Shown one piece after another: positions 36,111 to 46,800 of a DNA stretch of 64,000 nucleotides. Within the stretch, counting starts at the first letter, position 1. Each line of letters begins with the position of its first letter. Source of the DNA: Rhizobium viscosum. Lineage in GTDB: Bacteria > Pseudomonadota > Alphaproteobacteria > Rhizobiales > Rhizobiaceae. The position numbers and the translations under genes are program-made. The DNA lies in assembly GCF_014873945.1 (NCBI RefSeq), contig NZ_JADBEC010000002.1:186001-250000 (forward strand), in the 5' to 3' direction. The notes under the pieces were generated by a model. The model was given only the letters and a program-made list of their open reading frames with translations. It searched no databases and was not told the DNA's origin.

Positions 36111-37307
36111 ATGTCTGAGGACATCCGCACATCGATCGGCCTTCGACCGGTCATCAACGTTTCCGGCACGATGACCAGCCTTGGCGCTTCGATCGTCGTT
36201 CCAGAGGCGATTGCCGCCATGTCGTCGATCCTGCCGCAGTTCGTCGAAATTAACGATCTGCAGCGCAAGGCGAGCGCCGTCATTGCGCGGTTGACGGGCG
36301 GCGAGGCGGGTTTCGTCACCGCCTCCTGCTCGGCCGGCATTTCGCTCGCTGTCGCGGGCGCGATCACCGGCAATAATCTTCTCGCCATCGAGAAGCTGCC
36401 GGATGTCGTTCCGGAGAAGAATGAAGTCCTCGTCCAGATGGGCCACGTCGTCAGCTACGGCGCGCCGGTCGATCAGGCGATCCGCCTTGCCGGCGGCAAG
36501 GTCGTGCTGGTCGGTCAGGCTACCTCCACGCATCGCTTCCACATGGAGCATGCGATTACCGAAAAGACCGCGGCTGCCGTCTATGTCGTTTCGCACCATG
36601 TCGTCGATTATGGTCTGCTGAACCTCAAGGAATTCGTCGAGATCGCCCACGCAAAGGGCGTTCCCGTCATCGTCGACGCAGCCTCGGAATATGACCTGCG
36701 CATTTTCCTGGAACAGGGGGCCGATGTGGCGCTCTATTCCGGTCACAAGTTCCTGGGCGGTCCGACCTCGGGCATCGTTGCCGGCAAAAAGGAGCTGGTG
36801 CGCAACGCCTTCCTGCAGAATATGGGCATCGGCCGTGGCATGAAGGTCGGCAAGGAAAGCATCTTCGGCGTCATGGCGGCACTTGAAGCCTGGGAAAAGC
36901 GTGACCATGCCGGCATCCGTGAGCGTGAAACTGGTTATCTCAACCTCTGGAAACAGACACTCGATGGCCGCCCCGGTGTAACTGCATTGATCGAGCCGGA
37001 TCCGACCAACAACCCGCTCGATCGCATGCGCGTGATCATCGAGACCGATGAGGCCCATATCACCGCCTGGGACCTCGCAGATGCGCTCGGCCGCGGTTCT
37101 CCGCCGATCATCGTGCGCGACCATGAAGTCGAGCACCGCTATTTCTATCTTGATCCGTGCAATCTGCATCCGGGTCAGGAGAAGATCGTTGCCAGCCGTC
37201 TGGCCGAGGAACTCGACAAGGCACGTGCCTCCAACGAGATCATCGCAACGCCGATCGAAAACCGCAGCAAGCGCCGCTTCGAGGGCGTTCTGAAGTGGCC
37301 CGATTGA
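36111..37307 (+). CDS. SelA-like PLP-dependent enzyme, 398 aa
   Basis: Fold-type I PLP enzyme of the SelA-like group: the first part has TSIGLRPVINVSGTMT and EAGFVTASCSAGISLAVAG, then VIVDAASEYDLRIFLEQGADVALYSGHKFLGGPTSG with the PLP Lys in SGHK. Characterised relatives are D-glucosaminate (-6-phosphate) ammonia lyases, and true SelA is excluded by length and context. Start at 36111 follows GGAGACATCC. Inferred reaction: elimination of ammonia from an amino acid or amino-sugar acid, with RidA clearing the enamine. Confidence 0.85.
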   Translation: MSEDIRTSIGLRPVINVSGTMTSLGASIVVPEAIAAMSSILPQFVEINDLQRKASAVIARLTGGEAGFVTASCSAGISLAVAGAITGNNLLAIEKLPDVVPEKNEVLVQMGHVVSYGAPVDQAIRLAGGKVVLVGQATSTHRFHMEHAITEKTAAAVYVVSHHVVDYGLLNLKEFVEIAHAKGVPVIVDAASEYDLRIFLEQGADVALYSGHKFLGGPTSGIVAGKKELVRNAFLQNMGIGRGMKVGKESIFGVMAALEAWEKRDHAGIRERETGYLNLWKQTLDGRPGVTALIEPDPTNNPLDRMRVIIETDEAHITAWDLADALGRGSPPIIVRDHEVEHRYFYLDPCNLHPGQEKIVASRLAEELDKARASNEIIATPIENRSKRRFEGVLKWPD

Positions 37308-37339
37308 TCGGAATATCGAGATAAACCAAGGAAGCGATC

Positions 37340-39175
37340 ATGACAGGCATCCAGGCACAATCCATCGCAACGGCAGAGCCCGTTCTCTCCGTCCAGAATC
37401 TGACGACATCGTTTCTGGTCGATGGCGCCTGGAAGCCCGTCGTTCGCAACGTCTCCTTCGATGTCGCTCCGGGCGAAACGGTCGCCATTGTCGGCGAGAG
37501 TGGCTCAGGCAAGAGCGTCACCTCGCTGTCGATCATGCGCCTTCTGCAGGCGGATTCGAGCCGCATTGAAGGCAGGATCATGCTTGGCGGGCGTGATCTT
37601 CTCGCCCTGCCTGAGGCCCAGATGCGCAAGGTCCGTGGCAATGACGTTGCGATGATCTTCCAGGAGCCGATGACCAGCCTCAATCCGCTCTTCACGATCG
37701 GCGACCAGATTTCCGAGGCCTTGCTCTGCCACCGGTCGATGTCGAAGGCCGAAGCGCGTGCTGAGACTGTTCGGCTACTCGAAAAGGTGCGTATTCCTTC
37801 GGCAGCCTCGCGCTTCGATGAATATCCCCATCGCTTCTCCGGCGGCATGCGCCAGCGCGTCATGATCGCCATGGCGCTTGCCTCACGGCCGAAGCTTTTG
37901 ATCGCGGACGAGCCGACGACGGCGCTCGACGTGACGATCCAGGGCCAAATTCTCGATCTGATCAAGATGCTGCAGGAGGAAGAGGGGACCTCGGTTCTCT
38001 TTATCACGCATGACATGGGTGTCGTGGCCGAGATTGCCGACCGAACCGTCGTCATGTATCGCGGCGAACAGGTGGAGACGGGAGCGACCGCCGATATCTT
38101 CCACCGCGGCAAACATCCCTATACCAGAGCTCTTCTGTCGGCGGTGCCGGTACTCGGTTCCATGCAGGGTTACGAGCGGCCGCTGCGCTTTCCTGTCGTC
38201 AATACGGCAACGGGAGAATCAGACATTCCGGTAGAGACGGCCAATACGGTCGCCGCAGCCGCCCGCCCGGTACTCGAGGTGAAGAACCTCACCAAACGCT
38301 TCGACATTCATTCCGGCATGTTCGGCAAGTTGACCGGTCGCGTCCATGCGGTCGAAAACGTCTCCTTCGACCTTCATGCCGGCGAGACACTATCGCTCGT
38401 CGGCGAGTCCGGCTGCGGCAAATCCACGACCGGGCGTGCGATCATGCGTTTGATCGATGCTCAGAGCGGTTCCGTCATCGCCGACGGCAAGGACGTCTTG
38501 GCGCTTGATAAGGCGGGCATGCGCGAGATGCGCAAAACCGTGCAGATGATCTTCCAGGATCCCTTCGCCAGCCTCAATCCGCGCATTCGCGTCGGCGACG
38601 CCATTGCCGAGCCTTATCTCGAGCACAGAATGGGAACGGCAAAGCAGGCAAAGGAGCGCGTCGCAGACCTCCTCGTCAAAGTCGGCCTGACGCCCGACAT
38701 GGCCTTACGCTTCCCGCATGAATTTTCCGGCGGTCAGCGTCAGCGCATCTGTATTGCGCGTGCGCTTGCATTGGAGCCCAAGGTCATCGTGGCGGATGAA
38801 AGCGTGTCGGCTCTCGACGTGTCGATCAAGGCGCAGGTCATCAATCTGATGCTGGACTTGCAGCAGAACCTCAACCTTGCGTTCCTGTTTATTTCTCATG
38901 ACATGGCCGTCGTCGAGCGCGTCAGCCATCGCGTCGCCGTCATGTATCTCGGTGAAATCGTCGAGATCGGCCCGCGCGCCGCCGTCTTCGGCAACCCGCA
39001 GCATGCCTACACCAGGAAGCTGATGGCGGCAGTCCCGGTTCCCGACCCTGATCGCCGCCGCGAGAAGCGGGTTGTCGCCAATGATGAGATCAGGAGCCCG
39101 ATCCGCCCCATCGATTACAGTATCAAACCGCTTAACTATCGCGAGGTATCGCCGGGACATCTGGTCGCCGTCTGA
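37340..39175 (+). CDS. Dual ABC ATPase (DppD-DppF fusion), 611 aa
   Basis: Two complete nucleotide-binding domains. The first (about 15-270) has GESGSGKS, FSGGMRQRVMIAMALA and LLIADEPTTALD. The second (about 315-590) has GESGCGKS, FSGGQRQRICIARALA and VIVADESVSALD. Each ends with the oligopeptide-type C-terminal extension (HPYTRALLSAVP; HAYTRKLMAAVP). It energises the two permeases. The linker has a Cys-free variable sequence. It is the last gene of the operon. Confidence 0.93.
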   Translation: MTGIQAQSIATAEPVLSVQNLTTSFLVDGAWKPVVRNVSFDVAPGETVAIVGESGSGKSVTSLSIMRLLQADSSRIEGRIMLGGRDLLALPEAQMRKVRGNDVAMIFQEPMTSLNPLFTIGDQISEALLCHRSMSKAEARAETVRLLEKVRIPSAASRFDEYPHRFSGGMRQRVMIAMALASRPKLLIADEPTTALDVTIQGQILDLIKMLQEEEGTSVLFITHDMGVVAEIADRTVVMYRGEQVETGATADIFHRGKHPYTRALLSAVPVLGSMQGYERPLRFPVVNTATGESDIPVETANTVAAAARPVLEVKNLTKRFDIHSGMFGKLTGRVHAVENVSFDLHAGETLSLVGESGCGKSTTGRAIMRLIDAQSGSVIADGKDVLALDKAGMREMRKTVQMIFQDPFASLNPRIRVGDAIAEPYLEHRMGTAKQAKERVADLLVKVGLTPDMALRFPHEFSGGQRQRICIARALALEPKVIVADESVSALDVSIKAQVINLMLDLQQNLNLAFLFISHDMAVVERVSHRVAVMYLGEIVEIGPRAAVFGNPQHAYTRKLMAAVPVPDPDRRREKRVVANDEIRSPIRPIDYSIKPLNYREVSPGHLVAV

Positions 39176-39242
39176 TGACGCTGTCAGCCGTGGCTGCTGG
39201 CTTTCGCTGCCACGATCTGCAAATTGTCGGCGCCAGGAACAC

Positions 39243-39440
39243 TCAGTGTTTCGTATCGTCGGCTCGAAGCTGGTCGATGGCGTCAAGCGCTTCGTCTGCC
39301 GTCCAACCGGCGCGCAATGCCGCGGCAACGAGCCGAACCTCCGCCTCCATTTCAAGCCTTAAGTATAGCCCCTCCAGGGCTTCTTTGGCCGTAACCACGT
39401 GATCGTCATGCGGCACAACTTCAGCAATCCGTGCAGTCAT
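39243..39440 (-). CDS. Small acidic helical protein, 65 aa
   Basis: Start at 39440 (MTARIAEVVP) is preceded by AAGGAATGTCT. The product is a helical protein with GLYLRLEMEAEVRLVAAALRAGWTADEALDAIDQL and no signal or membrane segment. The family is not recognised. It is convergent with the ABC ATPase and divergent from the cyclase at 39672. Confidence 0.6.
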   Translation of the reverse strand: MTARIAEVVPHDDHVVTAKEALEGLYLRLEMEAEVRLVAAALRAGWTADEALDAIDQLRADDTKH

Positions 39441-39671
39441 AGACACATTCCTTTCCTTCCTCGAAGTGGGGTTGTGCTTCTTGTTAGAGCGATAACAGGT
39501 TTTTGTGCGTCCCAGAGGGAAGATACGCAGCAGCGCCGATTTTGTTCCATCGACCAATGCGAGCGTTGAAGATTTTTGCAACGGAGCTTATCTGCTGCCG
39601 CGATGGACCGCGGACGAAATTGCGGTAGAACGACACCTCCATCAAATCTGGAGGCCAGAGGGACAGTGACC

Positions 39672-40847
39672 ATGCCGCGTTTGCAAGACCTGATCGACTG
39701 GATTATTGCCGAAGGACTATCGGCGGACTCCATCGAGACCATTTTGCAGGGCGTCGTAGAACGACTGACGGATCTCGGATATCCGATCCTTCGTGCGTCT
39801 ATAGCAATGCCATCGATCGATCCCCTGCAGCGGGGATTTTCGGTCGCTTGGCATCGTTCTTCCGGCTTCTCGACAGAAGTTCAAGGGCACGATGAAGCGG
39901 GCCAGGAATTGTTCCGGCGTTCTCCCATCTCCTACCTCCTGGAAAACAATCTGCAATATGCCCGCTGGCGATTGCCGCCGGGACCGGATGCTCCGTCGAT
40001 TCCGTTGCTGACAGAGCTGGCAGAACTCGGAGCTACCGATTATCTGATGAAGCTCGTTTCATTCCCTGGCGATACGGCATTGGCGGGCGTCAGTTTCTCG
40101 ATCGCCGTTGATGACGCCGATGGCTTTTCGGACAGGTTGATTGCAGATCTGGATAGATTGGTGCCGGCGTTGTCACTCGCTTGCTGCCGCATCGCGACCA
40201 CACGGGTTGCGAGCGATGTCCTGGCTGTCTATACGGGCACGCGGACCAGCGGGCGTATTCTCAACGGTCATATCAGGCGCGGCGACGGGACCGCGATCTA
40301 TGCCGCAATCCTTCTTGCCGATCTCAAGAACTTCACTTCGCTCAATGAAAAGCATCAACCCGAACGCATCGTTGCCTGGCTCAATGAGCACTTCCAGGCG
40401 ATCGGCGCTCCGGTCGAGCAGGAGGGGGGTGAGATCCTGAAGTTCATGGGCGACAGTCTGCTTGCCATATTCCCTGCCGATATCGACAACCCGGCCGAGG
40501 CCTGCGGGCGCGCGCTGTCGGCGGCGCGAGCGGCCATGGGCGCCAATGCTGATGTCAATCGCAGGCGAGCAGACGCGGGAGAGCCGGAGCTTCTCGTCGA
40601 TATCGTCCTTCACGTCGGCGAAGTATTCTACGGGAATGTCGGCGCAGCCCGCCGCCTTGACTTCACTGCCATTGGCAGAGCGGTCAACGAGGCGGCACGC
40701 ATGGAGAAGCTGGCCGACGAAATCGGTTACAGCCTGCTGGCATCCGCCGATTTCGTCCTACAGGCGCCAGGTCGTTTCGAGAAAGCTGGCACGTTTCCGC
40801 TCAAGGGCGTCGCTCGTCCAGCCGCGGTTTACGCCTGGCCGGATTGA
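39672..40847 (+). CDS. Class III adenylate/guanylate cyclase, 391 aa
   Basis: C-terminal class IIIb cyclase domain: ILLADLKNFTSL (metal Asp), GGEILKFMGDSLLAIFP (purine Lys), HVGEVFYGNVGAARRLDFTAIGRAVNEAARME (Thr in place of Asp; transition-state Asn and Arg). The N-terminal about 190 residues are unassigned and resemble those of the cyclase at 7010. Start chosen at 39672 (MPRLQDLIDWI); GTG at 39666 is an alternative. Likely a soluble cAMP-forming enzyme; input signal unknown. Confidence 0.85.
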   Translation: MPRLQDLIDWIIAEGLSADSIETILQGVVERLTDLGYPILRASIAMPSIDPLQRGFSVAWHRSSGFSTEVQGHDEAGQELFRRSPISYLLENNLQYARWRLPPGPDAPSIPLLTELAELGATDYLMKLVSFPGDTALAGVSFSIAVDDADGFSDRLIADLDRLVPALSLACCRIATTRVASDVLAVYTGTRTSGRILNGHIRRGDGTAIYAAILLADLKNFTSLNEKHQPERIVAWLNEHFQAIGAPVEQEGGEILKFMGDSLLAIFPADIDNPAEACGRALSAARAAMGANADVNRRRADAGEPELLVDIVLHVGEVFYGNVGAARRLDFTAIGRAVNEAARMEKLADEIGYSLLASADFVLQAPGRFEKAGTFPLKGVARPAAVYAWPD

Positions 40848-41095
40848 TTAGCCCAGTTGGGTTGGAGCAAGATTTGTTCCTGCAGACACGCTAGGAGCCG
40901 AGCGGATGGTGAACGCTCGTCGCGGATCCGCACGATGGTCTGCCGGCGGGTCGCGAATATCCTGGCGATACCCGAACTCTGATCCTTATCGCGAGATCGT
41001 CGCGCACATCTGTTCGGTGTTGAACGTCAGAAAGCGGCTGAGCGCCTCAAAAGATCCGATCAGATCGTGCCGATGGGTCAGGATCGATCAGGAAT

Positions 41096-41446
41096 TCAAC
41101 CGCCGGCGGCCCCAATGGAGCTAAGGGGACGAAAGAAACCAGTCGGCTGCAGGATCGAACTGGCGATATTGGCAACGATCTGGCCCGGCGCCTCGCTCTT
41201 TGCCCTGGCTTCCTTCCAGGCCGGGTCAGCCAGGAATTCCGACCATTTCCGCTCGCGCTCCTCCAGCGATTGCCATTCGAGGAAATAGATGAGGTCGTAG
41301 CTGGAAGGCCCGATCATCGTCGTCCAGAAACCGAGGGGGCGGATGCCGAGCCGGTCCCAGATCGCCAGCGTCGCCGTTTCGAAACGCTCCTGGAGCGCTG
41401 GCAGCTTGCCGGGGAGGCAAGTATAGATGCGCATTTCATGGATCAT
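41096..41446 (-). CDS. NIPSNAP family protein, 116 aa
   Basis: The NIPSNAP pattern is seen: IHEMRIYTCLPGKL at the start, FETATLAIWDRLGIRPLGFWTTMIGPS, then YFLEWQSLEERERKWSEFLADPAWKEAR. These small dimeric alpha/beta-barrel proteins often sit in catabolic operons; molecular function unknown. No partner gene is adjacent. Confidence 0.9.
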   Translation of the reverse strand: MIHEMRIYTCLPGKLPALQERFETATLAIWDRLGIRPLGFWTTMIGPSSYDLIYFLEWQSLEERERKWSEFLADPAWKEARAKSEAPGQIVANIASSILQPTGFFRPLSSIGAAGG

Positions 41447-41569
41447 GGAAAATCGTCCTTGAGTAAATTCAGGACAGGCTGAGCCTGTCCCTGATAGCCT
41501 GATTTAAAAGCAGTTGAGCGCCCGTTTGGTATTGAATCCAAACGAGGGTTCCAATGACCTAGGACGCTA

Positions 41570-41765
41570 TTGCTCAATCTGAGCATAACCAAGACGCGGG
41601 TCGTTTTTCAAGTGATTTGACGGATCGGGAATGGGCGTTGATCGGATGCTTTGATCCTGCCGACACACAGTGGCGGGGACCTGAGGACGACGAATATGCG
41701 CCCGGTCGTGGATGCGATCCGGGCTTGTTGCAGAGATTGGTTTGGCCCGCAATTCAGCCGTGAAG
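41570..41765 (+). pseudogene. IS5-family transposase N-terminal relic
   Basis: One frame gives GRFSSDLTDREWALIGCFDP, matching the N-terminus of IS5-type transposases. A second frame carries it on as GPRTTNMRPVVDAIRACCRDW (family pattern GRPRTTD.R.VV.AI). The two frames are separated by a frameshift near 41690, and nothing recognisable follows. This is a decayed insertion remnant, with no terminal repeats found. Confidence 0.7.
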
Positions 41766-42059
41766 AGCCTGTGTTTCAACCTTTATTGACCTTCAGAAGG
41801 CGTTTCCACGAACGCCATCGTCAGGCCGATCATGTGCGCCGCCCCACCATCGGACAGCAGGGCTTGGAGAGTGGGCGCCATCTACTCTCCTGCCAGCTAC
41901 GTGTCTTGGGGCCGAGGCTAACGATGCCGGCCGCCGGCGGGCGCCTCATCATGCTTGCGGCTGGCAATTTGTATCGGTCGTCCCTGTATTGCGTTCGTGC
42001 GCGCAACCAGTCCATTCATCAGCAATCGAAGCATGAATCTCATTGCCGCGCCCACCGGG
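41766..42059. other. Intergenic stretch without a recognised gene
   Basis: About 290 bases between the transposase relic and the 3' end of the allophanate hydrolase gene. It may hold further decayed IS sequence; I see no gene, repeat or RNA element. Confidence 0.5.
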
Positions 42060-43865
42060 TCAGGCGGCAGATGTGCGGCGCATATAGCCGCGCCAGCCGC
42101 CTAGTGCAGTGATCTCTTCCGCGTTCTTCACCGCGTGGGATTCGCAGAGGAAGCACGATACGCTCGATCCGTCCTCCAGCGTGACCTTGCCGATACCCAG
42201 CGGAGCGGGGATCTTGGCGACAAAACGGCCGAATCCATCAGGCGGCAGCGCCCAGACCTCAATCTCCAGTCCACGCCCGTCATAGCCCGGTTCGCGAATG
42301 AGGCCGGGCTTTTGGGGCACGGTATTCGGCAGCACGAAGAGGCGATAATCGCCTGCGGTGCGGCAAGCCTTTATCAGGGTGCCGCCCAATGTTGTCAGCT
42401 CGTGATTGAGCGGCATGCCCGTCAAATGCGCACCGACCACGGCTATGGCGATGGTATTGTCTGTCGGCGAGGCGACACGGCTCGGCTCGGGGACGGCCGC
42501 AGCGCGATCGATCCCCATGCCGGCAGCAGCGGCGCGATGCAGTGCATCGGCAAGCGGGGCCAGCGCATCATCGGTGAAAGCCGGCGCAATCAGCGTCACG
42601 CCACCGGGCAGACCATTGCTGCCGAAGCCAGCAGGGACGGCGATGGCCGCGCAATCGAGCAGGTTGACGAAATTCGTGTAGCGACCCAGCCGGCCGTTGA
42701 GAACGATCGGATCGGCCTGCATGTCGGCGACCTTGTAGGTCGTCGGTGCCGTCGGCAGCAACAGGATATCCGCTTTTGCCCATTCGGCTTCCGTCTTGCG
42801 CCTGAGTTCTTCGAGCTTGTATCGGCCGTTGAAAGCCTCAACCGCTGTCTTGCCTTTCGCGCCTTCGATGATCTTGCGAACCGTGGGATCGAAGTCGGCG
42901 GCATTGCTCGCCAGAAAGTCCTCGACAGCAGCCAGACGCTCGGCAACCCAGGGGCCGTCATACAGAAGCGCAGCTGCCTCGCGGAAGGGCTCATAGTCGA
43001 ACGGAACGATGGTGGCGCCGAGTGCCTTCAGACGCTCGATCGCCTTATCGTAAAGCGCCTCAACATCGGTATCGCCGAAGAACTCGCGTTCCGCACCTGC
43101 GAGAACGCCGACGCGCAGGCCCGTGCCCGGCAGGGTGGCGGGCTTGGTACGCCGCGAAAAGGCATCGGCAGCATCAAAGCCCTCAGCGATCTTGCGGATC
43201 GCGACCCCGTCACCAACGGTCGGTGCGAAAATCGTGATGCAATCGACGCTCTTGCAGGCGGGCACCGCGCCCGTATTCGGCAGCAGGCCCGGCGTCGGCT
43301 TGATGCCGACGAGATTATTGAAGGCCGCCGGCACACGGCCGGAACCGGCAGTGTCCGTACCAAGTGAGAAAGCGGCAAGCCCGGAGGCCACCGTCACCGC
43401 CGAACCGGAACTGGAGCCGCCCGAAATATAGTCGGCGTGAAAGACCGAGCGCGGCGCCCCATAGGGTGAGCGCGTGCCGTTGAGACCGGTCGCAAACTGG
43501 TCGAGATTGGTCTTTCCGATCACGATCGCGCCGGCTGCCCGCAGCCTTGCGACGACGGTTGCATCCTTCTCGGGATGATAGGTGAAGGCGGGGCAGGCAG
43601 CCGTAGTCGGCAGCCCCGCCACGTCGATATTGTCCTTGACGGCAAAGGGAATGCCCCAGAGCGGCAGGCTGTTCGGCTGCGGCGCACGCTCCATCAGGGC
43701 TCGGGCTTCGGCCCGCAACGCCTCATCAGGCGTCGGCGTGATGAAGATTGCCGGATCCTTCGAGGAGGCCCGACGAGCAATGACCGTCTCGATGATCTCG
43801 AGCGGGCTTTGGCCGGCCTCATAGGCTGCGCGAAGGCTTGTCAGATCAAGAATGGTCGGCAGCAT
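42060..43865 (-). CDS. atzF: Allophanate hydrolase, 601 aa
   Basis: Amidase-signature domain with the Ser-cisSer-Lys triad: Lys in AVKDNID, Ser-rich ISGGSSSGSAV and DTAGSGRVPAA. The C-terminal about 170 residues form the second allophanate hydrolase domain (GAHLTGMPLNHEL... then VWALPPDGFGRFV). Length equals AtzF (about 600). Reaction: allophanate to two ammonia and two CO2, with C-terminal-domain decarboxylation. It is the last step of the operon, three bases after the carboxylase stop. Confidence 0.93.
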   Translation of the reverse strand: MLPTILDLTSLRAAYEAGQSPLEIIETVIARRASSKDPAIFITPTPDEALRAEARALMERAPQPNSLPLWGIPFAVKDNIDVAGLPTTAACPAFTYHPEKDATVVARLRAAGAIVIGKTNLDQFATGLNGTRSPYGAPRSVFHADYISGGSSSGSAVTVASGLAAFSLGTDTAGSGRVPAAFNNLVGIKPTPGLLPNTGAVPACKSVDCITIFAPTVGDGVAIRKIAEGFDAADAFSRRTKPATLPGTGLRVGVLAGAEREFFGDTDVEALYDKAIERLKALGATIVPFDYEPFREAAALLYDGPWVAERLAAVEDFLASNAADFDPTVRKIIEGAKGKTAVEAFNGRYKLEELRRKTEAEWAKADILLLPTAPTTYKVADMQADPIVLNGRLGRYTNFVNLLDCAAIAVPAGFGSNGLPGGVTLIAPAFTDDALAPLADALHRAAAAGMGIDRAAAVPEPSRVASPTDNTIAIAVVGAHLTGMPLNHELTTLGGTLIKACRTAGDYRLFVLPNTVPQKPGLIREPGYDGRGLEIEVWALPPDGFGRFVAKIPAPLGIGKVTLEDGSSVSCFLCESHAVKNAEEITALGGWRGYMRRTSAA

Positions 43866-43868
43866 GGA

Positions 43869-46800
43869 TCAGCACTCCTCTAGAACAACAATTATATCGC
43901 CCGCTTTGACGTTTCGTCCGGGGCCGGCGCGCAGGTCGCGGACACGGCCTGGCGCATGTGCGGTGACGTTGATTTCCATTTTCATGGATTCGATGATGGC
44001 AAGCGTGTCGCCGGCGGCAACCGGTGCGCCCGGCTCGACCAGCAGTTTCCAGATATTGCCGGGCACGGCGCTGGCAACCCCGAAGCATCCCTCGGGGATA
44101 TCTCCATCAGGGCTTTCGCCGGTGCCTTCGTCGGCAACGAAGCTGTCGAGGCCCGCCTCCTTCCAGCGTAGGCGCTCGGCGTCGAATGCGGCCTGCTGGC
44201 TCGCCTTGAACGTTCCGATCGAAGCGGCATTCGCCTGCAATTCCCGCTCATAGGCAGCGTAGGAAAACTCCGTCTCCTCAATGCGGACGGGATAACCGCC
44301 ATGCGGGAAGGCGCTGCGGGCTTCCGCCAATTCCTGATGGCTGACCGGGAAGAAGCGGATCTGATCGAAGAAATCGAGCAGCCACGGCTTGTCCTTGGCA
44401 AAGACCGGCGTCTGCCGCCAGGTATTCCAGACCTGGATGGTGCGGCCGAACAGCTGGTACCCGCCGGGGCCTTCCATGCCGTAGATGCACATATAGGCGC
44501 CGCCGATGCCGACGGCGTTTTCCGGTGTCCAGGTGCGGGCGGGATTGTATTTCGTCGTCACCAGCCGATGGCGGGGATCGACCGGAGTGGCGACCGGCGC
44601 GCCGAGGTAGACGTCACCGAGGCCAAGTACGAGATAGCTTGCATCGAAAACGACATCGCGCACCGCCTGTTCGTCTGCCAGCCCATTGATGCGGCGGATG
44701 AACTCGATATTGGACGGGCACCAGGGCGCATTCGGCCGCACGAGTTCCTGATATTTGCGCATGGCAAGTTCCGCATTCGGATCATTCCAGGAGAGCGGCA
44801 GATGCACGATGCGGCTCGGTACCTTGACGTCCTGGGCCGCCGGCAAGCTCGCTTCGATCTCGGCCAGCAGTCCGAGCAGGCGCTTTCGGGTTAGCGAGGT
44901 GCCGTCATAGTGGATCTGCAGCGAGCGGATGCCAGGTGTGAGGTCGATGATGCCGGGCAGGCGGGCCTCTGAGACGGCTTGCATCAAAAGATGCACCCTC
45001 AGCCGCAAGGCAATATCGAGCGTCATCGGCCCGTATTCGACCAGCAGATTATCATCGCCCTGACGGCGATAGACGACAGAGACAGGCCCGTCGTCGCGCT
45101 TGCCGATGACAGGCGAGCCCGTCTCCTCCTTCGCCCGATGCACGACCGGGCCGGCAATCGGATCCTCCGGTCGCGCGACCGGATGAAAGCGGATACGGTC
45201 GCCCGGCTTGAACTGGCCCATCTTCCACTGTTCGTCGCGAGTGATCACCGCCGGGCAGACGAAGCCGCCGAGGCTCGGCCCGTCGGGCCCGAGGATGATC
45301 GGCATGTCGCCGGTAAAATCGATCGCACCGATCGCATAGGCATTGTCATGCAGGTTAGACGGATGAAGGCCGGCCTCGCCACCATCGCTGCGCGCCCATT
45401 TCGGTGCGGGACCGATCAGGCGCACACCCGTGCGGGCACTGTTGAAATGCACCTCGTAATTCGTCGAAAACAGCGTCTCGATATCGCCTTCCTGAAAGAA
45501 ATCAGGCGCGCCATGCGGACCGTAGAGAACACCGACCTCCCATTCGCGTGTCAGTTCTGCCGGCTCGATTGCCGGGTTCGGCGGTTCGGCGGCCGTGTGG
45601 CGGGCAAGATGCAACACATGGCCTGTCTTCAGCGTGCCGGTGGCATTGCCGCCGAATTGTCCGAGGCCGAACGTGGCGCGCGAGCCGAGCACGACAGGGG
45701 CGGCCAAACCGCCTGCTACGGCGAGGTAAGCGCGCTGCCCAGGTCCATCGATGCTGCCGATTACGAGGGTCTGGCCGGCGCGGATGGTGACGGCCTCGTC
45801 ATGCGGCAGTGTCTCGCTGTCGACGTTCATCGCCATCCTGGCGCCGGCAAGTGCCACCACCGTGTCGGTGTGGAACTTCAGTACGGGGCCGGACACCGTC
45901 AACTCCAGGGCTGCGACCATGTCGCCATTGCCGACGAGACGGTTGGCATGGCGGAAGGAGCGCTCGTCCATCGGGCCGCTCGGCGGCACACCGACATGCC
46001 AGAGACCAAGCCGGCCCGGCAGTTCCTGAATGCTCGATTGCGCGCCCGGCGCAATCACCTCGATGACGTCGGGCACGAAGGAAAAGTCGCGCAGCGCCGT
46101 CGTCGCCACCTTGCCGCTGGCAAGCAGCTCGGAGCCGGCAATCGCGCGCAGATAATCGAGATTGGTCTCGATGCCGGATATCGATGTCTCGGCAAGCGCC
46201 GTCTTCAGATTTTCGATCGCCGCAGGGCGGTCTTCGGCTGCGACGATCACCTTGGCAAGCATCGGATCGTAGAAGGGCGTCACTTCCGTACCGGTTTCGA
46301 TCCAGCCGTCGATACGCGCATTCTCGGGGAGGGAGACTTCCGTCAGCAGGCCGGCGCTCGGGCGGAAATCGGCGTGCGGCATCTCGGCATAGACGCGCAC
46401 TTCGATCGCTGCTCCCTTCGGCTGCAGAGCCTCGGCACCCGAGAGCACATCCTCGGCTGCCGCCTGCCGGATCATCCATTCGACGAGATCGATGTCGAAC
46501 ACGGCTTCGGTGACGGGATGTTCTACCTGCAAGCGGGTATTGACCTCGAGGAAATAGAATTCCTCGCGCAGGGGATCGTAGATGAATTCGACGGTGCCGG
46601 CGGACTCGTAGGAGACCGCAGCGCCGAGATCGACGGCCGCCTTGTGCAGGCGGGCGCGGGTCGCGGCCGAAAGGCCGGGGGCAGGGGTCTCCTCGACGAC
46701 CTTCTGGTTCCGCCGCTGCAGCGAGCAATCGCGCTCACCGAGCGCAATGACCTTGCCCTTGCCATTGCCGAAGATCTGCACTTCGACATGCCGTGCCTCG

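Noticed and set aside
40906..41124. 72-codon frame between cyclase and NIPSNAP genes, with a faint TssE-like segment
   Set aside because: No ribosome site, the frame runs into the NIPSNAP gene, and the resemblance is too short to support a type VI secretion gene.
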